DNA of 39,548 nucleotides from an uncultured Flavobacteriales bacterium (GCA_938084875.1 CALKFX010000085.1:1-39548), one strand, 5' to 3'; numbered from the stretch's first letter, positions 29,303 through 39,355 are shown. Notes: a model not told the origin generated them from the letters alone. Made by a program: numbers and translations.

Positions 29303-29904
29303 AAGCAAAAACTTGTAACGATATTTTTGAAAAAGTAATTAACTATTACCATGTTAAAAATGCGGTTGATGCATCCTATCTTAACCCATTTAAAAAAGAA
29401 ACATTGGAATTTTTACTTTTTGAAAAATGCTGGATAGATACCGTTCAATGGCATTTAGAGGACCTAATTAGAAATCCTAATTTAAATCCAAAAAATGGAT
29501 TAGCTATAAAACACAGAATCGATTCTTCAAACCAAAAAAGAACTGATATTGTAGAAAAAATTGACGATTATTATTTCCGTGTTTTTAAAGAAAAATCAAA
29601 TTCCGAGAGTAGAATAAATACCGAAAGCCCTGGATGGGTTGTGGACAGACTTTCTATTTTAAATTTGAAAATATTCCACATGAACGAACAAACAGAAAGG
29701 AAAGATGTTACTCAAGAACACATTTTAAATTGCAGTGAAAAATTAGATATTTTAAAGCAACAAAAAATTGATCTAAGTCTTTCTTTTGACCAACTTTTAC
29801 AAGAATACAAAAGTGGAGTCAAAAAAATGAAAGTCTACAGGCAAATGAAAATGTATAACGATTCAACTTTAAATCCTGAACTCTATCAAAAAAACAATAG
29901 CTAA
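29299..29904 (+). CDS. DUF4254 domain-containing protein
   Basis: Family-like block FEKCWIDTVQWHLEDLIRNPNLNPKNGLAIKHRIDSSNQKRTDIVEKID. 4-nt ATGA overlap with the upstream gene. Confidence 0.8.
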   Translation: MKAKTCNDIFEKVINYYHVKNAVDASYLNPFKKETLEFLLFEKCWIDTVQWHLEDLIRNPNLNPKNGLAIKHRIDSSNQKRTDIVEKIDDYYFRVFKEKSNSESRINTESPGWVVDRLSILNLKIFHMNEQTERKDVTQEHILNCSEKLDILKQQKIDLSLSFDQLLQEYKSGVKKMKVYRQMKMYNDSTLNPELYQKNNS

Positions 29905-29911
29905 AAATATA

Positions 29912-30898
29912 TTGATTATACGATTTTCGGCACTTGGAGATGTAATACTTGTAAGACCAATAATTCAACTATTTCTAAAAACATATCCAGATGTTAGAGT
30001 ATGGATGGTTTCAAATATAAATAATAAGTCAATTTTTGATTTTGACGAAAGATTAAAATTTATTGGCATAGATTTTAATTCAAAAGAAAAAAAAATATTT
30101 CAAATAGCTAAAAAAGTTAAAGTTGTTTCAGAAAATATAAATTTTAATGGAATTTATGACCTTCACGACGTTATACGTTCAAAAATACTTTGCTTGATTC
30201 TATCTTCAAAAACAGATGTTTCTAGAGTTTTTGAAAAGCAAAGGAGTTTAAAAAATAAAATTATAAGTAAAAAAATCGGTTTACAGAAACTTAAAACGTC
30301 AAGTGAGCAATATTTAAATTGTCTAAAACAAGATTTTGAAAAACTTGATTTTTCTAATATTTATAAGTCATTAAAAGGTAGCGATAATAAAAAAAACATT
30401 ATTGGAATTGCCCCTTTTTCAGCACATAAAAGTAAAATATGGCCTTTGTCAAACTATCAAAAAATAATAAATCATTTTAATAACTTTAAGTTTGTGATTT
30501 TTGCTTTTGGAAGTCAAGAGTTAGAATATTCAAAAACTTACTTTTTAAAAAACTCAAACTGTAGTGTAATTGATGGAAATCTAGATCTGAATGAACAAAT
30601 GGAATTAATTAATAGTTTCAAAGTATTTATTTCTATGGATAGTGCCAATATGCATTTGGCAAGTCTTACAAGTACTAAGGTTGTCTCTATATGGGGTCCG
30701 ACACATCCTTTTTTAGGATTTAGACCTTTATTTAATGAAAAGTTTATTGTTCAGTTAAGTAATGAAGAATTTAATGATAGACCTATTAGTATTTATGGAA
30801 AAATAAGAAATACTGATAAAGTTAAGGCTGAACAGTCTATGTCTAGAATTGATGCGGAAAGGGTAATTGAAAAAATTAATTTAGCTATTAACCAATAA
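29912..30898 (+). CDS. glycosyltransferase family 9 protein (heptosyltransferase-like)
   Basis: N-terminal IIRFSALGDVILVRPIIQLFLKTYP and C-terminal SMDSANMHLASLTSTKVVSIWGPTHPFLGF. Annotated start is TTG; the frame stays open upstream, so the start is uncertain. Confidence 0.9.
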   Translation: MIIRFSALGDVILVRPIIQLFLKTYPDVRVWMVSNINNKSIFDFDERLKFIGIDFNSKEKKIFQIAKKVKVVSENINFNGIYDLHDVIRSKILCLILSSKTDVSRVFEKQRSLKNKIISKKIGLQKLKTSSEQYLNCLKQDFEKLDFSNIYKSLKGSDNKKNIIGIAPFSAHKSKIWPLSNYQKIINHFNNFKFVIFAFGSQELEYSKTYFLKNSNCSVIDGNLDLNEQMELINSFKVFISMDSANMHLASLTSTKVVSIWGPTHPFLGFRPLFNEKFIVQLSNEEFNDRPISIYGKIRNTDKVKAEQSMSRIDAERVIEKINLAINQ

Positions 30899-31150
30899 TT
30901 AAGATGGACTCAAAGAGAAAGTAAAGCTTTCCATTATCTGATTACATAAAAGCTTTTTACAGGCTTCCTCAACAATTTTTTTTGCAGAGTTTTCATCGCT
31001 AGTTTCCACGTAAAGTGTGATATGTTTTCCAATTCTAACATTACTGATTTCAGTAAGACTTAAATTGTCCATACTTTGGGTAACTGCCTTACCTTGTGGA
31101 TCTAGTAATGCTTCAAGTGGCATAATATCAATACTGGCTTTAAATCTCAT
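30899..31150 (-). CDS. purS: phosphoribosylformylglycinamidine synthase subunit PurS
   Basis: 83 aa: MRFKASIDIMPLEALLDPQGKAVTQSMDNLSLTEISNVRIGKHITLYVE, typical PurS (LDPQGKAV, VRIGKHI). Confidence 0.93.
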   Translation of the reverse strand: MRFKASIDIMPLEALLDPQGKAVTQSMDNLSLTEISNVRIGKHITLYVETSDENSAKKIVEEACKKLLCNQIMESFTFSLSPS

Positions 31151-31863
31151 GATACAAAATTATTAATTAAAGAAAACGATAAATACAAAAATAGAACAAT
31201 AGGGAGAATAAGAAAGGTATTTCCAAATATTATTAAAAAAACGAGACAAATTATCGATGAAATTATCCACATATAAATAAGCTTGTTTGAATTAAAATTT
31301 AAATTCTTTATTTTCAAGGATAAAAACTTCCATTTACTTACCATTAAAAAGCTGATTAAAAGAATGGTTAAGGGTAAGTAAACTTGGTAATTAGTAATAT
31401 TTACTAAGAAGCTTCTATACTCTAGATAAGTCCAGGTCAAACTAACAGTAATTAATGCAAAAGCAGGAATTGGAAGACCTATGAAAAAAGAACTTTCTTC
31501 TTTTAAAGTATTAAATCTAGCTAGTCGAATTGCTCCAAGCAATGGGATAAGACCAAGAATCATAAAAAGCCAAAAATCTATGTGTTTTTCAACAAAAAAC
31601 AAAGATAAGGAGCTTACAAAATAAACAATTACAGCAGGTGCAATTCCAAAAGTTACTAAATCTGCAAAAGAATCTAATTGAGTGCCTAAAGAAGATTGAA
31701 CATTTAATTTTCTAGCGGCAAATCCATCAAAGTAATCAAGGACTGAGGCTAAGAGAATTGCACCAATAGCCAATTCAATTTCTGCTAAATATGCAAAATA
31801 AATTGAAATCCATCCTAACAGGAGATTCGTCGAAGTAATTATATTGGGAATATTTTTTTTCAT
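31147..31863 (-). CDS. pssA: CDP-diacylglycerol--serine O-phosphatidyltransferase
   Basis: PNIITSTNLLLGWISIYFA, CDP-alcohol phosphatidyltransferase-like segment LDYFDGFAARKLNVQSSLGTQLDSFADLVTFGIAPA, multi-TM. Confidence 0.95.
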   Translation of the reverse strand: MKKNIPNIITSTNLLLGWISIYFAYLAEIELAIGAILLASVLDYFDGFAARKLNVQSSLGTQLDSFADLVTFGIAPAVIVYFVSSLSLFFVEKHIDFWLFMILGLIPLLGAIRLARFNTLKEESSFFIGLPIPAFALITVSLTWTYLEYRSFLVNITNYQVYLPLTILLISFLMVSKWKFLSLKIKNLNFNSNKLIYMWIISSIICLVFLIIFGNTFLILPIVLFLYLSFSLINNFVS

Positions 31864-31955
31864 ATATGTGAACTAAATTAGTGTAAACTTCGTTTTATAA
31901 TAAACAAAAAAACAATATTTAGTTTTTACTTTGCTAATTATATTTAAATTATACT

Positions 31956-33029
31956 GTGAAAAATTACTACCTGTTTCTATTGCTATTTATTAATTATTCA
32001 ATTTCTGGACAAATAAATTCTCCGAAATATAGTAATGAATTTCTTAATATTGGTGTTGGAGCTCGATCCTTGGCAATGTCTAACTCTGTGATTACCAGCA
32101 CCAATAGCGCTATGTCTGGTTTCTGGAATCCAGCAAATCTTTCTAATATCAATAACGACATTCAAGTAGGGTTAATGCATGCAGAATATTTTGCTGGAAT
32201 TGCAAAGTATGATTTTGGAAGTATTGCAAAAAAAATTGATGAAAAAAGTGGTTTTGGATTTTCTTTTTTAAGGTTTGGAGTTGACAATATCCCTAACACC
32301 TCAGAGCTTATTGATGCACAAGGAAATGTAAACTACGACAGGATTTCCTATTTCAGCGCTGCAGATATTGCATTTATTGGTAGTTATGGAAGAAAAATAA
32401 ACGAATATCTTTCTGTCGGAGGTTCCGCTAAAATAATTAATAGAACTGCTGGAGACTTTGCATCAGCTTGGGGTTTTGGAATTGACATTTCTTCCACATA
32501 TATTAAAAATGACTGGGCAGTTGCTCTAGTGGCTAAAGATGTAACATCCACCTTCAATGTCTGGAGATACCAGCTGTCTAGTGAAATGATTAACACATTT
32601 AATTCTACTGGCAATGAAATACCGGAAAATGGTCTTGAACTGACTTTACCTAGATTAATAGTAGGATTAAGTAAAAATTATGAGTTTGAAAAAAACGTTC
32701 ATTTATTAATAGAATTCAATGCAGACATAACAACTGATGGAAAAAGAAATGTATTGGTTTCTGGGAATCCTTTTTCTATTGACCCTCATATAGGTAGTGA
32801 ATTTAACATAAAAGATATTGTTTTCATTAGGGGAGGTATTGGTAATGTTCAAAAAACACCTGACTTAACAGGAAAAATGATTTACACCATTCAGCCAAAT
32901 TTAGGGATTGGAATTAATATTAAAGGAGTTGAAATTGAATATGCTTTAACAGATATTGGTGATGTTTCAATTGCTGAATACAGCAATATTTTTTCATTAA
33001 AATTCAACTTAAATCCAAAAACAAATTGA
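31956..33029 (+). CDS. PorV/PorQ family outer membrane protein (putative PorV2)
   Basis: Signal peptide MKNYYLFLLLFINYSISGQ; NEFLNIGVGARSLAMSNSVITSTNSAMSGFWNPANLSNI is the PorV/PorQ N-terminal signature. GTG start. Followed by a C25-type gene. Confidence 0.88.
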   Translation: MKNYYLFLLLFINYSISGQINSPKYSNEFLNIGVGARSLAMSNSVITSTNSAMSGFWNPANLSNINNDIQVGLMHAEYFAGIAKYDFGSIAKKIDEKSGFGFSFLRFGVDNIPNTSELIDAQGNVNYDRISYFSAADIAFIGSYGRKINEYLSVGGSAKIINRTAGDFASAWGFGIDISSTYIKNDWAVALVAKDVTSTFNVWRYQLSSEMINTFNSTGNEIPENGLELTLPRLIVGLSKNYEFEKNVHLLIEFNADITTDGKRNVLVSGNPFSIDPHIGSEFNIKDIVFIRGGIGNVQKTPDLTGKMIYTIQPNLGIGINIKGVEIEYALTDIGDVSIAEYSNIFSLKFNLNPKTN

Positions 33030-36000
33030 AAATATTAAAGATAAAAATAGCTTTTTTATTTTTTTTCTTAGGGTTTTATCAGAGCAATTTTTCCCAGTCT
33101 TTAGGAAATGAGTGGATTAATTATAACCAGCAATACTTCCATTTTCCAATTGTTGAAACAGGTATCTACAGACTAAATTATGAGACCATTAATAATCATT
33201 TAATTAGTATAGGAGTAAACATTAATAATGTTCCGCATAATAATTTTCAAGTCTTTGGGAAAGAAAATGAAGTTTCTCTTCTTGTAAAAGATAATAATAA
33301 CAATGGGTTTTTAGACCCCTTGGAATATATTGAATTTTATGCTGAAAAAAATGATGGGTGGCTAGATTCTTTAGTCTATGATTCTACACATTTTATGCCT
33401 GATAAGTACTACAGTCTTTTTAATGATACCATTAGATATTATTTTTCATGGAATAGTAACTCTAATAATAAAAGAACTACTGTAGAAGTAGACACAAATT
33501 ACAGCATCTATAATCCTATAAATTATTGTTGGAAAACACAAGTTCTAAAGTTTAAGACCAATTATAATGTTGGTTATCAAATTGATGGTATTTCAAGTCC
33601 AAAATATGAAAAAGCTGAAGGATGGGCAGGGGCAACTTTGCAAAAAAATAATTCAAATATTGAGCAAATAAGTTCAATAAATTGTGTTGGAAGTGGCCCA
33701 AATGCATTTGGAGAAATAAATCTTTTTTCTGCAAATTCCTCCACCAACAACTCCAATGGAAACAATCATAATACCAAATTATTTATCAATAATAATCTAG
33801 TTTTTGATTCTTCATATTTTAATTACCAGACCCTTCATGTAAAATATAGTCTTAGTAGTAATAACGTCTCCAACGTTACTGATTTTAAGCACGAGATTTC
33901 CGATATAGGACAAGGAACAGATTATCAAAATATAGCTTCAATTAGTTTATCCTATCCTCACTCTACAGATTTTTCTTCCTATGAAAAATTACATTTCGGA
34001 GTTCCATTTTCCTTAAATCAAAAACAAAGGCTGACTATTACCAATAATGTAAGTGCGTTAGGCTCCCCAATACTTTATATTCTAGGCGATGAGCATAAAA
34101 CAGTTCCATTAATAACCAATAATACTAATTTAGAAGCAGTTATTCCAATTACTCAAACCGATTCTATAATTTGCTATTTATTAACTGATTCAAATGTTAA
34201 TCATATTAAAAAAATTCACACTGTAAATGGCCAAGGATATTTCAATAATTTTAATTCTTTACAAATTGACAGTGCATTTGTTATAATTACTAATAAAAAT
34301 CTACTTTCTTCATCAAGAAGCTATGCAGCATATAGAGCAACAAATATAGATACATTAGTTGTGGATATCGAAGAACTTTACCACCAGTTTTCATCAGGAA
34401 TATTCAAAAATCCTTTAGCAATAAAAAGATTTTTAAAATTTAGTATGGTTAATTGGCCCAGTTGGCCTTCACATATTTTTTTAATTGGGAAATCTGTAAG
34501 ATTTAATAATGAAACATCTCCTGGCTCAAGAAATGACACCATTTCTTATGAATTGAACTTAGTTCCATCATGGGGATACCCTAGTTCAGACAATCATTTT
34601 GCTGTTGGCTTAGAAAGTAATAAAAGAAGTTATTCTCTTCCAATAGGCAGATTGAGTGTAAACAAAAACACCTCGGTGCTTAACTATTTAAATAAAGTAA
34701 TAGAGTTGGAATCTCAACAAGGAAATAACAGTAATTATACTATAGAAAATAAGGCATGGCAAAAAAATATTGCTCATTTTTCAGGTGGAAGCGATAGCTC
34801 TGAACAAGCTTATATGAATAATTATTTGGAGCAATTCCAAAATATAATTGAAGACACCTTGTTTGGTGGTCGGGTTAAAAAGTTTGGAAAAAACCCTTTC
34901 ACTTCAACAATAGATCCTTTAGAGTTTCAAATTGTTCAAAATTATTTAGAGGAAGGTATTTCATTGATGACTTTTTTTGGACATGCATCTTCCGGCTATG
35001 GGTTTAGTCAAAATATTGATCAACCGGAAAACTGGAATAACCAAGGTAAGTATCCAATGGTAATTGGCTTAGGCTGTTATTCTGGCGATGTACATAATCC
35101 AGATACCAATAGCTTTTCAGAACAAATTATTCGTCCTGTAAATAGTGGTGCAATTGGATTCATTTCTACCGTTAAGCAAGGATTCACACCCTATATAAAT
35201 TTTTACAGCAAGAAATTATACAAAATGATTGGAAAATATGGCTATAATAAATCTATAGGTCAGCAAATGGTTATGACCGTTGACTCTCTAGACCAAAGTA
35301 CTTCATTAGTAACTTGGGAACCAAAATTTGAAAGTAATTACAATGGAATGTCTCTTCAGGGAGATCCTGCTGTGAAAATTAATTCCCATAACTTACCAGA
35401 ATTATTGCTCTCTGAACAAGATGTATGGACAGAGCCAAGCGTGGTAGATATTTCAAAATCAAATTTTGATTTAAAATTCAAAGTATACAATTTGGGAAGA
35501 GCTTTTAGAGATTCTGTTTTTGTAGAATTAATACAAGAACTTCCCGACGGATCAGACACTATTTACTCCAAATTTGTTCCTGGTATATTAAATGAAGACA
35601 CCATAACTTTTAGTGTAATTAATCAACCTGAAACTAGTATTGGCCAAAATATTTTTACAATTTCAATTGATTTACCAATTTCCACCATTGAAGAGGCTTA
35701 TGACGAAAGCGGTAATAATAGAATTCAATATTTTATGAATATTTCTTCAAATTCAATAATTCCAGTTTGGCCATATGATTTAAGTATTGTTGGAACCCCA
35801 ACTGATACACTAAGAGTTTCAACTATTAATCCATTAGAGTCATCCAATATTTATTATTTTGAAATAGACACCAATATCCAATTTAGTTCTCCATTTTTAA
35901 AAACACAGTCCATTGTTTCTAGCGGGGGAGTTATTGAAGCAATTCCAGGAAACTGGTCTAATAGCATCACCAACTTAAATGATTCATTATTTTTCGAAGA

Positions 36001-38239
36001 TAGTATAGTATATTATTGGCGTTCCAGACCTGATAGTTCTGTAGTTGATTGGAAAATTAGATCATTTCAATACATTCCAAATAAATGGGGCTGGAGTCAA
36101 TCCCATATTGATCAATTTAAAGAAAATGAATTTTTAAATATTGGAATTGACACCATAAATAATATATATAACTTTTCTCCGACACTTAAAGGTATTACGT
36201 GTAAAAATTATATTCAACATGTTGCCCTAGGTTCAGAATGGTCTGGCACTTACTGGGAAGTAAGTGGTGAGATTGCTGATTACGGAGGGCATATAGATCC
36301 TGCAATTATGGTTGGGGTAGTTGATCCTAACACTTTAAATTATTGGAAAACTCCTTTTATTGATAATTCTTCGATACCTCCTAGTATTCTTAATCCAAAT
36401 AATTGTTTTGGTCAATACAACGGAGATCCTGGTGTCTGTGGAAATACATCTTTAATAGGTAGAGCAAGAGAACATGGTTATTTTATGTTTAAAAACAGTA
36501 GTCCGTCGCAATTGGATTCGTTAGCAAGTATGTTAAGTAGTAAAATTCCAGATGGTTATTATATAATAGTATATAGCTATATACCTAATAATTATGGTGG
36601 AACTTTGCTTTACAATAGCCCATTGTATGCCAACTGGCCTACTAATTTATTCTCTACTTTTCAAAATTTAGGAGCAACTGGATTTACCAATTCTAACCAA
36701 CCAGACGATGGCTTTATATTCTTTTGTAAAAAAGGCGATCCTACTACTGCTATTGAAGTAAGGTCTGACACAATTTCTCCGGGCTTTGTTCCATCACAAC
36801 TACTAGAATTTAGTACAACTGTGACTAGTTCTCTAGAGAGTGGGAAAATGTTATCTGGAATTGTTGGCCCATCTAACAATTGGAAAAATATATATTGGGA
36901 ACAAAGAACACTAGAAAATCCATCTGCTGACTCTGCAAGGTTAAAAGTTTACGGCTTAAACTCTTTATCTTCCAACCTCAAAACTTTAATTATTGATACT
37001 AGTTTTACAATTAAAGATTCTATTACCAATTTACAATCAATTGACAGTTCCTTTCATTATCTACAATTGGAAATGGAAACTTCTGATGATTCTTTATTAA
37101 CACCCAGTCAAATAGTAAGCTGGCTAGTTACCTACGATCCGCTTCCAGATTTAGCTGTTAACCCTAAAAAAAGTTGGTTTTTAGACTCTAGTATTATTCA
37201 ACAAGGGGACTCTATTTACTTTAGTGTAGCAATAGAAAATATTTCTCCATTTGATATGGATAGCTTGAAAATAAACTACTATGTAGAGAATGAGGATGGA
37301 CAACTAAATATACCTTATCCAAGACAGGATTCTCTAAGATCAAGAGAAATAATTATAGACACAATTGCAATCTCTAGTAGATATTTAAACGATGAATATT
37401 TGATGTGGGTAACAGCAAATCCAAAAATAAATAATCTTGAAATGGATCAAGATGAACAATTTTATTTTAACAATTTAGCACAAAGAAAATTTAGTGTTTT
37501 AAAAGATAACACTAATCCTCTTTTAGATGTTACTTTTGATGGTGTTCATATTTTAAATAATGATATTGTAAGTCCAAACCCGCATATTGTCATTGAATTA
37601 AATGATGAAAATCCTTTTTTAATTTTAAATGAGGATTTAGATACTGCTAATTTTCAAATTGAAATTAAGTATCCTAATTCTTCTCTCTGGAAAAGAATTA
37701 ACTTCTTTAATGGTGCAATAGCTAATTTAGAATGGCATATAAATGAACAAGAGAATAAATTTACAATTGAACATAACCCTGTTTTTGACCAAGATGGAAT
37801 ATACAAATTAAGAGTACAAGGGCAAGATAAAACTGGAAACTCAAGTGGAGATGAACCATATCAAATAAACTTTGAAGTAATTCAGAAATCTTCCATTACC
37901 AACATATATAATTATCCAAACCCATTTTCAACAAAAACACACTTTGTTTTTACTTTAACAGGGTCCGAAATACCTAATAAATTAAATATCCAAATAATGA
38001 ATATTAATGGACGACTTATTAAGCAAATCCATCTAAACGAAATAGAAGATATAAAAATCGGCAATAACATGACCAATTATTTCTGGGATGGAAAAGATGA
38101 ATTTGGTGATCCAGTTGCAAATGGTGTTTATATATATAGAGTGATTTCAGAAATCAATAATTTAGAGATTGAACTTAGACCTTCGGAAGGGGACAAAGCT
38201 TTTACCAATGGCCTTGGTAAAATGTATTTAATTAGATGA
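33026..38239 (+). CDS. C25 (gingipain-like) peptidase family protein, putative T9SS sortase-like PorU2
   Basis: 1737 aa. Signal peptide; C25-like catalytic region SLMTFFGHASSGYGF (His653, codon 34982-34984) and MVIGLGCYSGD (Cys684, codon 35075-35077); C-terminal FlgD-Ig/T9SS-like NYPNPFSTKTHFVFTL...DGKDEFGDPVANGVYIYRV. TTG start overlapping the PorV-like stop by 4 nt. Confidence 0.88.
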   Translation: MKILKIKIAFLFFFLGFYQSNFSQSLGNEWINYNQQYFHFPIVETGIYRLNYETINNHLISIGVNINNVPHNNFQVFGKENEVSLLVKDNNNNGFLDPLEYIEFYAEKNDGWLDSLVYDSTHFMPDKYYSLFNDTIRYYFSWNSNSNNKRTTVEVDTNYSIYNPINYCWKTQVLKFKTNYNVGYQIDGISSPKYEKAEGWAGATLQKNNSNIEQISSINCVGSGPNAFGEINLFSANSSTNNSNGNNHNTKLFINNNLVFDSSYFNYQTLHVKYSLSSNNVSNVTDFKHEISDIGQGTDYQNIASISLSYPHSTDFSSYEKLHFGVPFSLNQKQRLTITNNVSALGSPILYILGDEHKTVPLITNNTNLEAVIPITQTDSIICYLLTDSNVNHIKKIHTVNGQGYFNNFNSLQIDSAFVIITNKNLLSSSRSYAAYRATNIDTLVVDIEELYHQFSSGIFKNPLAIKRFLKFSMVNWPSWPSHIFLIGKSVRFNNETSPGSRNDTISYELNLVPSWGYPSSDNHFAVGLESNKRSYSLPIGRLSVNKNTSVLNYLNKVIELESQQGNNSNYTIENKAWQKNIAHFSGGSDSSEQAYMNNYLEQFQNIIEDTLFGGRVKKFGKNPFTSTIDPLEFQIVQNYLEEGISLMTFFGHASSGYGFSQNIDQPENWNNQGKYPMVIGLGCYSGDVHNPDTNSFSEQIIRPVNSGAIGFISTVKQGFTPYINFYSKKLYKMIGKYGYNKSIGQQMVMTVDSLDQSTSLVTWEPKFESNYNGMSLQGDPAVKINSHNLPELLLSEQDVWTEPSVVDISKSNFDLKFKVYNLGRAFRDSVFVELIQELPDGSDTIYSKFVPGILNEDTITFSVINQPETSIGQNIFTISIDLPISTIEEAYDESGNNRIQYFMNISSNSIIPVWPYDLSIVGTPTDTLRVSTINPLESSNIYYFEIDTNIQFSSPFLKTQSIVSSGGVIEAIPGNWSNSITNLNDSLFFEDSIVYYWRSRPDSSVVDWKIRSFQYIPNKWGWSQSHIDQFKENEFLNIGIDTINNIYNFSPTLKGITCKNYIQHVALGSEWSGTYWEVSGEIADYGGHIDPAIMVGVVDPNTLNYWKTPFIDNSSIPPSILNPNNCFGQYNGDPGVCGNTSLIGRAREHGYFMFKNSSPSQLDSLASMLSSKIPDGYYIIVYSYIPNNYGGTLLYNSPLYANWPTNLFSTFQNLGATGFTNSNQPDDGFIFFCKKGDPTTAIEVRSDTISPGFVPSQLLEFSTTVTSSLESGKMLSGIVGPSNNWKNIYWEQRTLENPSADSARLKVYGLNSLSSNLKTLIIDTSFTIKDSITNLQSIDSSFHYLQLEMETSDDSLLTPSQIVSWLVTYDPLPDLAVNPKKSWFLDSSIIQQGDSIYFSVAIENISPFDMDSLKINYYVENEDGQLNIPYPRQDSLRSREIIIDTIAISSRYLNDEYLMWVTANPKINNLEMDQDEQFYFNNLAQRKFSVLKDNTNPLLDVTFDGVHILNNDIVSPNPHIVIELNDENPFLILNEDLDTANFQIEIKYPNSSLWKRINFFNGAIANLEWHINEQENKFTIEHNPVFDQDGIYKLRVQGQDKTGNSSGDEPYQINFEVIQKSSITNIYNYPNPFSTKTHFVFTLTGSEIPNKLNIQIMNINGRLIKQIHLNEIEDIKIGNNMTNYFWDGKDEFGDPVANGVYIYRVISEINNLEIELRPSEGDKAFTNGLGKMYLIR

Positions 38240-39355
38240 TAAAAAAGAAAACTTATATTTAAGTTTGAGAAACTTTGATTCGTAAAATCTAAAGCTAATA
38301 TAGGAAACCATAAGTGTTGAAACGAAAATCAATATCGGGTATAAAGCCAAACTATTTATCAAGGATTCCATAAATAACTCATTCACTTGTAACACTATAG
38401 TGATCATAATTCCGTGATAGCAATATAACCCATAGGATAACTTTCCAAAAAAATTAAAATATTTAATTCTAGAAACTTTTATTATAGAATTATCACAATA
38501 GGTTTGTTCTAAAATAATAAAAGAAAAGAAAATTGAGAATAGTACTCTTTGAATAACAATAAAAAAATCATTTTCTAAAAGAGCAGGCATCAAAATAAAA
38601 AATGTAAAAATAGTTATGTAAAAAAATAAAATTTTTGTTCTTGGGATAAGTTTAAGTTTTATTAAAAAATCAGAGCGATTAAATGCTAAAATTGCTGTTA
38701 AAGCACCTATGCCAAAGTTGCCGAGAGCACTTACTGTATGGAAGTTTAGAGATAGAGAATCGTTTATGAAATAAATTCTAAAGAAAAGAGAAATAAATAT
38801 TATTATGAAAGATATTTCGAAAAGGTATTTATTAAACCATTTTATTGTAATTGCCCAGAAAATATAAAATTGTTCTTCAACTGAAATAGACCACATAAAG
38901 ACCATAAAGAATAAAAAATTATAACCATTCTCAATGATATTATAATTTAAAATAAATAAAACAAAATTCCATAAAGAAGGTAATTTTTCTGATTCAAGGA
39001 AGTAATGAGATTTTAAATATTCTAATAAGAATCCAATAAAAACTATAAAAAAATATAATGGCCAAATTCTTAATGATCTTCTAATTAAGAAGTTTTTAAA
39101 TTGAAATTTATTGGTGAATTTTATTTCTTCTAAAGCTTTCCAAGTAATTAAAAAACTTGAGAGAACAAAAAAAGAATCTATTGAAATAAATCCTAAAATT
39201 TTACCATAATTAAATATAGTAGCGTATAATTTTGAATTAATTATTTCTGGACTATTACTAAAAAAAACATGTCCAAAAAAAATACCAATGAATCCAATAA
39301 ATCTTAATGAATTTAATTCCTTGAAATATTTTGTCTTATAACTATCTTTACTCAA
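38228..39355 (-). CDS. acyltransferase family protein (OafA/YrhL-like acyltransferase 3)
   Basis: Multi-TM; N-terminal LNSLRFIGFIGIFFGHVFF and IDSFFVLSSFLITWKAL..; RRSLRIWPLYFF; SVEEQFYIFWAI. Confidence 0.93.
   Translation of the reverse strand: MSKDSYKTKYFKELNSLRFIGFIGIFFGHVFFSNSPEIINSKLYATIFNYGKILGFISIDSFFVLSSFLITWKALEEIKFTNKFQFKNFLIRRSLRIWPLYFFIVFIGFLLEYLKSHYFLESEKLPSLWNFVLFILNYNIIENGYNFLFFMVFMWSISVEEQFYIFWAITIKWFNKYLFEISFIIIFISLFFRIYFINDSLSLNFHTVSALGNFGIGALTAILAFNRSDFLIKLKLIPRTKILFFYITIFTFFILMPALLENDFFIVIQRVLFSIFFSFIILEQTYCDNSIIKVSRIKYFNFFGKLSYGLYCYHGIMITIVLQVNELFMESLINSLALYPILIFVSTLMVSYISFRFYESKFLKLKYKFSFLSSN

Noticed and set aside
33552-33765. Two overlapping minus-strand ORFs inside the C25 gene
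   Set aside because: Short, antisense, and overlapping each other in different frames; AT-rich chance frames.
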